A stretch of 64,000 bases of DNA from Dyella japonica A8. GTDB taxonomy: Bacteria > Pseudomonadota > Gammaproteobacteria > Xanthomonadales > Rhodanobacteraceae. Numbering within the stretch: the stretch's first letter is position 1; each line of letters starts with the position of its first letter. The notes under the pieces are model-generated. The model was not told the origin of the DNA, made no database searches, and worked only from the letters and a program-made list of their open reading frames with translations. The DNA is taken from positions 3,534,001 through 3,598,000 of the forward strand of contig NZ_CP008884.1 of the NCBI RefSeq assembly GCF_000725385.1, given 5' to 3'. Positions 55,965 through 64,000 of this stretch are shown here, in pieces. The position numbers were made by a program, and so were the translations under genes.

Positions 55965-57416
55965 GTGAAGAAGCTTCTTTCCGTCGCCATCGCTTCGGCG
56001 ATGGCCCTGGCCGCCCCGGCCTTCGCCGCCCCGTCGGCGGGCGACGTGATCATCCGCCATGCCAACGTCGTCGACGTCGAGCACGCCAGGACCATCGAAG
56101 ACCAGGCCGTAGTGCTGCGCGGCAATGACATTGTTGCCGTAGGCAACGACAGCGACATCGCCAAGGCATGGAAGGCCAGCCTTACCGTCGACGGCGGCCA
56201 CCGCTACCTGATTCCCGGCCTGTGGGACATGCACGTGCATTTCGGCGGCGGCCCGGACCTGATCGACGAGAACAAGGCCTTGCTGCCGCTGTACGTCGCG
56301 CATGGCATCACCACCATCCGCGACTGCTCCGGCGACCTGCCCGAGCAGGTGCTGGCCTGGCGCGGGGAGATTGCCGACGGCACGCTGTTCGGTCCGCAGC
56401 TCTTCAGCTCCGGTGCGAAGATCGAAGGCATCCACCCGGTCTGGAAAGGCACCATCGAAGTCGGCAGCAAGGCGGACGTCGACGCCGCGTTCGTGAAGCT
56501 GAAGAAGGACAAGGTCGACTTCGTCAAGATCACCGACAGCACGCTGGATCCGCAGCTATTCCTCTACGCCGTGTCCGAAGCGCACAGCTTCGGCATGCGC
56601 TCGTCTGGCCACATCCCGATGGCGTTGACGGTGGAACAGGCCGTGGATGCCGGCATCAGCTCGATCGAACACATCGACTATGCCTACAAGGCGGGCGTAA
56701 AGGACGAAGCGGCCATCGCCGCGGACTTCGCCGCCGGGCGCATCACGCGTGCCGAAGCCAACAAGCGCCTGGATGCCGGCTTCGACAAGGCGACGGCGAT
56801 GAAGGCGTACCAGTTGTTCCGCGGCAAGGGCGTCTTCGTGACGCCCACGCTCAACGGTGGTCGCGTGCTGGACTTCCTGGATACGGACAACCACGCGAAC
56901 GATCCCTACCTCGCCTACATCGGCCCCAAGCTGCGCAAGACCTACGACTGGCGCATCGAGCGTGCCGCCAAGGCGACGCCGGAGCAGATTGCGGCCCGTC
57001 ACGAGCACTACGGGAAGCTGGCCGCCGTGCTGCCGATGCTGCAGCAGGCGGGCGTCACCATCATGGCGGGCACGGACGCGGGTTTCCTCAATTCCTTCGA
57101 CTATCCGGGCATCGGCCTGCACGAAGAACTGAGCCTGTTCGTGAAGAGCGGCCTGACGCCGGCACAGGCGCTGTCGTCCGCGACGCGTGCCGGCCCGGCA
57201 TGGTTCGGCAAGCTGGACCGCTACGGCGCCGTGGCCACCGGCCATGCGGCCGACCTGGTGCTGCTGAAGCACGATCCCCTCAAGGACATCGACGCCACGC
57301 GGGATATCGACACGGTGATCATGCGGGGCCACGTGTATGACCGCCACGCGCTGGACGGCATGCTCGAGCAGACCCGCGCCAAGGTGGCCGCATGGAACCA
57401 GCACGCCGCGCAATAA
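55965..57416 (+). CDS. Exported amidohydrolase (imidazolonepropionase/prolidase-like)
   Basis: A 483-residue protein with a signal peptide (MKKLLSVAIASAMALAAPAFA). The amidohydrolase metal site shows as WDMHVH (His90, His92), a Lys in DFVKITDSTL, HIPMA, EHIDYAY and Asp in AGTDAGF. The layout resembles exported Xaa-Pro dipeptidase or cyclic-imide/organophosphate-type hydrolases; the substrate is not fixed. It is preceded by the divergent LysR gene and followed by a bidirectional terminator, so it is probably a single-gene unit. Confidence 0.88.
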   Translation: MKKLLSVAIASAMALAAPAFAAPSAGDVIIRHANVVDVEHARTIEDQAVVLRGNDIVAVGNDSDIAKAWKASLTVDGGHRYLIPGLWDMHVHFGGGPDLIDENKALLPLYVAHGITTIRDCSGDLPEQVLAWRGEIADGTLFGPQLFSSGAKIEGIHPVWKGTIEVGSKADVDAAFVKLKKDKVDFVKITDSTLDPQLFLYAVSEAHSFGMRSSGHIPMALTVEQAVDAGISSIEHIDYAYKAGVKDEAAIAADFAAGRITRAEANKRLDAGFDKATAMKAYQLFRGKGVFVTPTLNGGRVLDFLDTDNHANDPYLAYIGPKLRKTYDWRIERAAKATPEQIAARHEHYGKLAAVLPMLQQAGVTIMAGTDAGFLNSFDYPGIGLHEELSLFVKSGLTPAQALSSATRAGPAWFGKLDRYGAVATGHAADLVLLKHDPLKDIDATRDIDTVIMRGHVYDRHALDGMLEQTRAKVAAWNQHAAQ

Positions 57417-57461
57417 CCGCGTGAGGTGACCTGTCACCCCGGCAGGCGCACACGGCGGGTG

Positions 57462-57492
57462 AAAAAAGGCCGGCACCATGCCGGCCTTTTTT
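57462..57492. terminator. Bidirectional intrinsic terminator
   Basis: GGCCGGCA (57468-57475) and TGCCGGCC (57479-57486) form a perfect stem with a 3-base loop, flanked by A6 on the left and T6 on the right. It lies 45 bases past the amidohydrolase stop and is a textbook terminator on either strand. Confidence 0.95.
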
Positions 57493-57643
57493 CTTCACGC
57501 GGCACTGCACGAGGCCGGACCGACAATAAGCCGCCAGACGCCGGGCCAGGATATCCCGGCGGCCTCCGGTGAGCGGCAGAGGTAACCCGCGGCCGCCATC
57601 CGACGAAGTCAGGACATCCCCCCTGTCGTTCCAGGAGCGCCGC

Positions 57644-58723
57644 ATGACCGATCCGTCCCGACCGCCGCCGTCACGCCAGCCCTGGAGGTGGGCGGTGATC
57701 GGCCTCGCCGTCACGGCGCTCGCCGCCGCCTTTGCCTATGTCGCCGGCTGGATCACGCCGCAACGCGTGACCTCGCATCGCATCGTGGATGCCTTGCAGG
57801 CGGGGGGCATCCATCCCGGCTTTCGACGCAACCATGCGAAGGGCGTGTGCGTGGCCGGCTACTTCGAAAGCAACGGCGCGGCAGCGGCCTATTCCAAAGC
57901 GAGCGTGTTCGCGTCGGGGCGCACGCCGTTTGTTGGCCGCTTCGCCCTGCCCGGCGGCAATCCTTATGCGCCTGACAGCAGCGTTCCCATCCGCAGCTTC
58001 GCCCTGCGCTTTTCCCTGCCAAACGGTGAGCAGTGGCGCACCGGCATGAACAGCATGCCGGTGTTCCCGGTGGCGACGCCGCAGGCGTTCTACGAGCAAC
58101 TGGTGGCGACGCGCCCTGATCCGGCGACCGGCAAGCCCGATCCGAAACGCGCGGGGGCGTTCTTCGCCGCCCATCCGGAAACCGGCGCGTTCCTCGCCTG
58201 GGTGAAGACGGCCAAACCGTCGGCCAGCTACGTCACCGAAACCTATGAAGCGCTCAACGCGTTCTACTTCGTCGACGCCATGGGCAAGCGCCATCCCGTG
58301 CGCTGGAAGGTCACGCCGGAAGCCAGCGACGATGCGGGCACCGGCCCGCAGGCCGGCGACCCGGATTACCTCGCGCACGACCTGCAACAGCGGCTGGCGC
58401 AGGGGCCGCAACGCTGGCATCTGCGCGTGACGCTGGGCGCGCCCGGCGACCCGACCAACGATGCGACGAAGGTGTGGCCGGCGGACCGTCACGTCATCGA
58501 CGCCGGCACGCTGGTGATCGAAAGCGAACAGCCGCAGGACAGCGGCCCGTGCCGCGACGTGAACTACGACCCCACCATCCTGCCCTCGGGCATCGAGATC
58601 TCCGACGACCCGCTGCTGCCGGCGCGATCTTCCGCCTATGCGGATTCGTATCTGCGCCGCACCAGCGAGGAAGCGCATGTGCCCGGCGCCGCGCACGCCA
58701 CGTCGCCTTCGGAGCATCCGTGA
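57644..58723 (+). CDS. Catalase-like peroxidase (SrpA family), membrane-anchored
   Basis: A 359-residue heme protein of the mini-catalase type. An N-terminal helix (WAVIGLAVTALAAAFAYVAGW) anchors or exports it. The catalytic His lies in RRNHAKGVCVAGYF and the proximal-Tyr region in RSSAYADSYLRR; YSKASVFASGRTPFVGRFAL is typical of the family. These proteins remove peroxide, often in the periplasm. The ATG at 57644 has CAGGAG upstream. The cytochrome b561 gene follows with a 1-base overlap, so it could supply electrons for peroxide reduction. Confidence 0.88.
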   Translation: MTDPSRPPPSRQPWRWAVIGLAVTALAAAFAYVAGWITPQRVTSHRIVDALQAGGIHPGFRRNHAKGVCVAGYFESNGAAAAYSKASVFASGRTPFVGRFALPGGNPYAPDSSVPIRSFALRFSLPNGEQWRTGMNSMPVFPVATPQAFYEQLVATRPDPATGKPDPKRAGAFFAAHPETGAFLAWVKTAKPSASYVTETYEALNAFYFVDAMGKRHPVRWKVTPEASDDAGTGPQAGDPDYLAHDLQQRLAQGPQRWHLRVTLGAPGDPTNDATKVWPADRHVIDAGTLVIESEQPQDSGPCRDVNYDPTILPSGIEISDDPLLPARSSAYADSYLRRTSEEAHVPGAAHATSPSEHP

Positions 58724-59346
58724 TGAACACCACCAACGCGTTCCACCCGCTCGCGCGGGCGCTGCACTGGATCATGGCCGTGCTCGTGCTGGCCATGCTG
58801 TTCATCGGCGTGGGCATGGTGTCGACCGTGTCCGGCAAACACACCTGGCTGCTGGCCATCCACAAGCCGCTGGGCGCGGCCATCTTCGTGCTGGCGCTGA
58901 TCCGCCTCGCCGTGCGCCTGCGCTTTCCGCCACCGCCCTTGCCCGCCGACATGCCGCTGCTGATGCAATTCGTTGCACATGCCTCGCACTGGGTGCTTTA
59001 TGCCTTGATGCTCACCCTGCCGCTGGTGGGCTGGGCGATGTTGTCGGCGGGCGGCTATCCGATCTCGCTCGGCGGCTCGCTGCACCTGCCGCCGCTGCTT
59101 GCGGCCAACGGCGAAACCTTTGCCTGGTTGCGCGAAGCGCATCGGTACCTGGCGTACCTGCTGTTTCTCACCGTGCTGGGACACATGGGTGCCGCGCTGT
59201 ACCACGGCCTGATCCGGCGCGACGACGTACTGCCCAGCATGACGTTTCCGCGCCATTCCCGCCCGGAGCCGCCACGCATCGTCGAGCCGGCGCCCATGCC
59301 GGCCGAGGCCGAGCCAACGGCAATCGAACCGCCGTCGCAGGAATAA
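58723..59346 (+). CDS. Cytochrome b561-type membrane protein
   Basis: A 207-residue di-heme inner-membrane protein with four hydrophobic helices. Candidate heme-ligand His are in RALHWIMAV, AIHKPLG, HASHWVLYALM and TVLGHMGAALYH. It probably passes electrons from the quinol pool to a periplasmic acceptor. The ATG shares one base with the TGA of the catalase-like gene (TGATG), giving coupled translation. The acidic Pro-rich tail has no known role. Confidence 0.9.
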   Translation: MNTTNAFHPLARALHWIMAVLVLAMLFIGVGMVSTVSGKHTWLLAIHKPLGAAIFVLALIRLAVRLRFPPPPLPADMPLLMQFVAHASHWVLYALMLTLPLVGWAMLSAGGYPISLGGSLHLPPLLAANGETFAWLREAHRYLAYLLFLTVLGHMGAALYHGLIRRDDVLPSMTFPRHSRPEPPRIVEPAPMPAEAEPTAIEPPSQE

Positions 59347-59418
59347 CGCTCGCACACACCGTGCCGGCTGATCGCCGGTGTCGCAGGTACCCATCACTTG
59401 CGATGCCGGCTGTCAATA

Positions 59419-59436
59419 GTATGATTCATGTCATAC
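59419..59436. promoter_or_regulatory. TetR-type operator, GTATGA-N6-TCATAC
   Basis: GTATGA (59419-59424) and TCATAC (59431-59436) are perfect complements around 6 bases. The dyad covers an alternative ATG at 59428, which argues for the start at 59455 and for autorepression by the TetR gene. Confidence 0.7.
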
Positions 59437-59454
59437 AAGCAGCACGGAACGACC

Positions 59455-60048
59455 ATGCGCTACGACGCCGAACACAAACAGAAAACCCGGGCCAAGGTGC
59501 TGGACGTGGCCGCCAAGGCCATCCGCCAGGAGGGGCCTGAGCGCATCGGCGTGGCCAGCGTCATGGCCGAGGCCGGCCTCACCCACGGCGGCTTCTATGC
59601 CCACTTCAAGTCGAAGGATGAGCTGGTGGCCGCGGCCATCGAGCGGATGTTCGAGGAATCGGCCGCGCGCCTGAGGCACGAACTGGACGGCCGCGATCCC
59701 GCCCACGGCCTGGCGGCCTACATCGACTTCTATCTGTCCAGGAAGCATCGCGACGCGCGCGGCGCCGGCTGCCCCATGGCCGCACTGGCGTCGGATCTGC
59801 CCCGGCTGCCCGAGGAAACACGCGCGCTGTTCGCCAGCGGTGCGCGCCGCCTCGCCGATGCGCTGGCGGAAACCTTCACCGCGATGGGACGCGCCGAACC
59901 GCAGGCACTCGCCCGCTCGACGGTGTCCGAACTGGTGGGCGCGCTATCGCTTGCCCGCGTGGAAACCGATGCGAAGCGCTCGGACGCCATCCTCGCCGAC
60001 TCGCGCCAGTTGCTGAAGCAGCGCCTGGGACTGGAACAGGCCCCATGA
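59455..60048 (+). CDS. TetR family regulator
   Basis: A 197-residue repressor with an HTH in VLDVAAKAIRQEGPERIGVASVMAEAGLTHGGFYAHFKSKDEL and a C-terminal helical domain containing GAGCPMAALASDLPRL, the conserved Cys segment of the NemR/AcuR-like subgroup, whose members respond to electrophiles or acrylate-like compounds. The start at 59455 is chosen since the operator overlaps the earlier ATG. The thioesterase gene overlaps its end by ATGA, so the two are co-regulated. Confidence 0.9.
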   Translation: MRYDAEHKQKTRAKVLDVAAKAIRQEGPERIGVASVMAEAGLTHGGFYAHFKSKDELVAAAIERMFEESAARLRHELDGRDPAHGLAAYIDFYLSRKHRDARGAGCPMAALASDLPRLPEETRALFASGARRLADALAETFTAMGRAEPQALARSTVSELVGALSLARVETDAKRSDAILADSRQLLKQRLGLEQAP

Positions 60049-60494
60049 GCATGATCACCGAGATCGGCCATGGGCTGGACGGGCTGGACCAGCTGCGCGC
60101 CTTCATCGCCTCCGGCAAGCGCCCCGGCATCGGCGACTCGCTGGACTTCGACCTGGTCGAGGTCGGCGACGGCTTCGCCGTGTTCGAAGGCATGCCAGGC
60201 CCACATGCCTACAACCCCATGGGCGTGGTGCACGGCGGCTACTTCGCCACCCTGCTCGACTCCGCCTGCGGCTGCGCCGTGCATTCGCGGCTCACTGCGC
60301 AGCAGGCGTATACATCACTGGAACTGAAAGTCGCCTTCCACAAGGCGATGACGCGCGACAGCGGCCGCATCCGCGCGGAAGGGCGCCTGCGCTCCATCGG
60401 CCGCCGCGTGGCGTTCGCCGAAGCGAGCCTGCTCGATGCGGAAGGCAGGCTCTACGGCTCCGCGACATCCACCCTGCTGGTGTTCGACCGCTAG
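60045..60494 (+). CDS. PaaI-type hotdog-fold acyl-CoA thioesterase
   Basis: A 149-residue hotdog protein that hydrolyses acyl- or aryl-CoA thioesters. The core motif NPMGVVHGGYFATLLDSACG carries the conserved HGG turn and the Asp of the PaaI group; the second half (SLELKVAFHKAMTRDSGRIRAEG) is typical. It is coupled to the TetR gene by a 4-base overlap, so the regulator may sense the thioesterase's substrate or the product. The natural acyl group is unknown. Confidence 0.9.
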   Translation: MSMITEIGHGLDGLDQLRAFIASGKRPGIGDSLDFDLVEVGDGFAVFEGMPGPHAYNPMGVVHGGYFATLLDSACGCAVHSRLTAQQAYTSLELKVAFHKAMTRDSGRIRAEGRLRSIGRRVAFAEASLLDAEGRLYGSATSTLLVFDR

Positions 60495-60694
60495 CGCGCG
60501 CGGGCCCGCATGGCCCGCGTGCGCGCCGCTCGCGTCGCGCCTGCTATACGCGAAACAGCGCCTGTCCGCCCCGCCTTCTTCGCGGATGCCTTGTGCTTGG
60601 TCTGACGTACCCGATTCGCGGGCACGTCGTTACCGGCCGGCTTTTCGTCGTGCACGTCCTTGCGGATGCGCGCCAAGGCTCGTTCAGTTGGCAT
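60491..60694 (-). CDS. Small basic protein, 67 residues, unknown
   Basis: A Lys/Arg/Ala-rich product starting MPTERALARIRKDVHDEKPA and ending in an Arg-Ala tail, like histone-H1-type or DUF6496-like small basic proteins. The ATG at 60694 has GGAG 8 bases upstream; a longer frame reaches 60823. The end is convergent with the thioesterase gene, overlapping by 4 bases. A nucleic-acid-binding role is only a guess, and the gene could be a diverged copy of a longer family. Confidence 0.4.
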   Translation of the reverse strand: MPTERALARIRKDVHDEKPAGNDVPANRVRQTKHKASAKKAGRTGAVSRIAGATRAARTRAMRARAR

Positions 60695-60877
60695 CTCGCG
60701 GCTCCGCCCATGGGAAGCGGCCATGCTGCCGCGGCCACCGTGAAAGACGGAGCAAATAAACCTCAAAATCCCGGGCGAGTGTTGGTGTGCGTAGCAGAAG
60801 GCATTGCGACGGCGTTCGACCATGCTGCGATGCGCGCCTGTCAGAACCTATTCCGAATCCTGCTCAAGCGCCCACTT

Positions 60878-61024
60878 CCCTCACCGCCATCCCCACTCCC
60901 CTCACCGTCATCCCCGCTTCCCTCACCGTCATCCCCGCGAAAGCGGGGATCCAGTGCCTTTAAGCGAGTGCCGCAAAGTGCCAAAGTCGCTGGATCCCCG
61001 CTTTCGCGGGGATGACGGTGAGGG
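60878..61024. repeat. Tandem short repeats leading into an inverted repeat pair
   Basis: Three ~21-base units of CCCTCACCGTCATCCCC type run from 60878 to 60940. The last is part of a 35-bp arm (60920-60954) that is the perfect reverse complement of 60990-61024, across a 35-base spacer. The core, ATCCCCGCGAAAGCGGGGAT, is another variant of the dispersed repeats. Confidence 0.85.
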
Positions 61025-61090
61025 ATGAACGTTCGTCATGGCGAAATAAAGCGCCGGTCGCAAACAGGCGCTCACGCCAGCGCGAGGCCC

Positions 61091-62950
<1,860 letters not shown>

Positions 62951-63062
62951 GGGGTCGTCCTTGGGGTGGTGCCTGGGGATACATCGTGGGTGAAGGCATG
63001 GTGGGGGTGTTTCAAGGTTTGTTCTGTCATGGCGAAGGAGTGCTTCGCCATGACCCGGTACC

Positions 63063-63243
63063 GAGGCGCTGGATTCCGGCCTGCGCCGGAATGACGGTCA
63101 TGAGGGTAATCCGAGGCTTACAGCTCGCGACTCCGTTGTGGCATCCGAAAGACGCCTGATCCAACGTGCGAGAGACGCCGTGCTTATCCCACTCCGGAAC
63201 CGTTTTGACCGTCATTCCGGCGCAGGCCGGAATCCAGCGCCTC
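63063..63243. repeat. Inverted pair of REP-like elements, 38-bp arms
   Basis: Bases 63063-63100 and 63206-63243 are perfect reverse complements over 38 bp with a 105-base spacer. The core equals that of the pair at 366-498, but the flanking bases matched between the arms here (GAGGCGC) differ from those there. Confidence 0.88.
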
Positions 63244-63293
63244 GTGGACAGTCGAGCCACAACCTCCCCAACGCCCCTTGTATTCCCCAAAAG

Positions 63294-63331
63294 TTACGAT
63301 ATATCTTAAGACTGTTACTTACGATATATCG
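63294..63331 (+). promoter_or_regulatory. PadR/YqjI-type operator repeats
   Basis: TTACGATATATC occurs twice (63294-63305 and 63319-63330), 25 bp apart start to start. The second is part of the palindrome CGATATATCG (63322-63331), which touches the GGAG ribosome site (63331-63334) of the PadR gene. Binding there should block its own transcription or translation. Confidence 0.75.
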
Positions 63332-63340
63332 GAGTCTGTC

Positions 63341-63973
63341 ATGGGATTTCATCATCTGTTTGGCCGCCACCATCACCACCACGGCTGCGACGGCCGCGAG
63401 GCCTGGGCCCGTGAGGCCATGGGCATCGGCCGGGGCCGGGGGCGCCGGGGGTTCGGCGATGACGAGGGCGAAGGCGGCTGGGGTGGCATGGGCGGTCGTT
63501 TCCGGGGTGGGCGCGTGTTCGGCCACGGCGACCTCAAGCTCATCCTGCTGGCCCTGATCGCCGAGCAGCCGCGCCACGGTTACGAGCTTATCCGCACCAT
63601 CGAGGAGATGTTCGACGGCGCGTACGCGCCCAGCCCCGGCGCGGTCTACCCCACCCTCACCCTGCTGGAGGAACTGGGCCACGCCAGCGTGCAGAGCGAC
63701 GATGGCAAGAAGCTCTACACCATCACCGAAGCGGGCAAGGCGTTCCTCGCCGAGAACAAGGAGGCCGTGGACGCGGTGATGTCGCGCATGGAGCAGACGG
63801 CCAGGATGTTCGCCCGCGCCGCCGCGCCGATGGCACTGCGCGAAGCCATGCACAACCTCAAGCGCGCCCTGTTCATGCACGGTGGCCCGTGGAACACCGA
63901 GGAAGTGAAGCGCATCGTCGACATCATCAAGCGTGCCGCCGACGAGATCATCAAGGGCAAGAAGGATGCCTGA
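63341..63973 (+). CDS. yqjI: YqjI-like PadR family regulator with His-rich N-terminus
   Basis: A 210-residue regulator. The N-terminus is a metal-binding tail (FGRHHHHHGCDG) and a Gly/Arg linker. The PadR winged HTH follows (GHGDLKLILLALIAEQPRHGYELI ... PSPGAVYPTLTLLEELG), then a C-terminal dimerisation helix. This is the layout of E. coli YqjI, a nickel-sensing repressor of iron-reductase genes. The ATG at 63341 has GGAG 6 bases before it. The next gene starts at 63966 within its last codons, so regulator and target are probably coupled. Confidence 0.85.
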   Translation: MGFHHLFGRHHHHHGCDGREAWAREAMGIGRGRGRRGFGDDEGEGGWGGMGGRFRGGRVFGHGDLKLILLALIAEQPRHGYELIRTIEEMFDGAYAPSPGAVYPTLTLLEELGHASVQSDDGKKLYTITEAGKAFLAENKEAVDAVMSRMEQTARMFARAAAPMALREAMHNLKRALFMHGGPWNTEEVKRIVDIIKRAADEIIKGKKDA

Positions 63974-64000
63974 GCCCCTGCCCTCCGCGCCGGCCGGCAT
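63966..64000 (+). CDS. Start of next gene (partial)
   Basis: An ATG at 63966 opens a frame (MPEPLPSAPAG) overlapping the last codons and stop of the PadR gene, in a different frame, and runs out of the window. By analogy with the YqjI neighbourhood it might be a siderophore-interacting ferric reductase, but 11 residues cannot show this. Confidence 0.4.
   Translation, partial: MPEPLPSAPAG

Noticed and set aside
60878..60940. CRISPR-like array
   Set aside because: The three short units are contiguous without unique spacers, and no cas genes are present.

Overview
The window is dense, GC-rich bacterial chromosome. The order DUF455 gene, purF, cvpA, SPOR-domain gene, folC, the dispersed inverted repeats, and the two lipoprotein-rich RND efflux operons fit a gammaproteobacterium of the Xanthomonadales/Lysobacterales, most likely the Rhodanobacteraceae (Dyella, Rhodanobacter or Luteibacter type). 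The lineage is inferred from gene order and protein style, not from a database search.

Layout. 1-7.3 kb: the 3' end of a GH42 beta-galactosidase, then a minus-strand housekeeping cluster (SnoaL-like, GNAT, folC, SPOR, cvpA, purF) and a DUF455 gene. 7.1-10.3 kb: a MerR regulator and copper-type P-ATPase operon with a clear MerR-type promoter, followed by a 52-codon membrane-protein gene whose ribosome binding site lies inside a hairpin. 10.3-14.5 kb: small genes (SRPBCC protein, aldo/keto reductase divergent from a LysR regulator, a membrane protein, a DUF4019 secreted protein). 14.5-22.8 kb: an accessory island. It holds a 7.1-kb open frame in which the first ~178 codons of an IS5-type transposase are joined in frame to a YadA-like trimeric autotransporter adhesin, a second unrelated IS5-family remnant, and the frameshifted end of an outer-membrane beta-barrel gene. 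22.9-26.1 kb: a response regulator (receiver plus AraC HTH) with a hybrid 7TM histidine kinase.

27-34.8 kb: a GlxA-type AraC regulator, a short-chain dehydrogenase sharing an upstream 17-bp motif with it, two exported alpha/beta hydrolases (one an epoxide-hydrolase type) and two outer-membrane beta-barrel proteins of the transporter/SphA type. Together these may form a module for taking up and hydrolysing hydrophobic compounds (inference). 34.8-36.6 kb: a membrane diguanylate cyclase with an intact I-site. 36.7-49.9 kb: two complete RND tripartite efflux operons on the minus strand. One carries its TetR gene as the last cistron; the other has a divergent TetR gene with its own operator. 50-57.4 kb: MFS transporter, cysteine desulfurase-like enzyme, retropepsin-like secreted protein, and two amidohydrolases around a LysR gene. 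57.6-60.7 kb: an exported catalase-like protein with cytochrome b561, and a TetR with a thioesterase. 61-64 kb: a fused ABC exporter and a YqjI-like His-rich PadR regulator with its operator, overlapping the start of the next gene.

No rRNA, tRNA, CRISPR array or intact prophage was seen. The strongest oddities are the IS5/adhesin fusion, the 17-bp motif shared by the GlxA and SDR upstream regions, the ribosome-site hairpin at 7285-7314, and the perfect 33-bp-span palindrome at 53671-53703.
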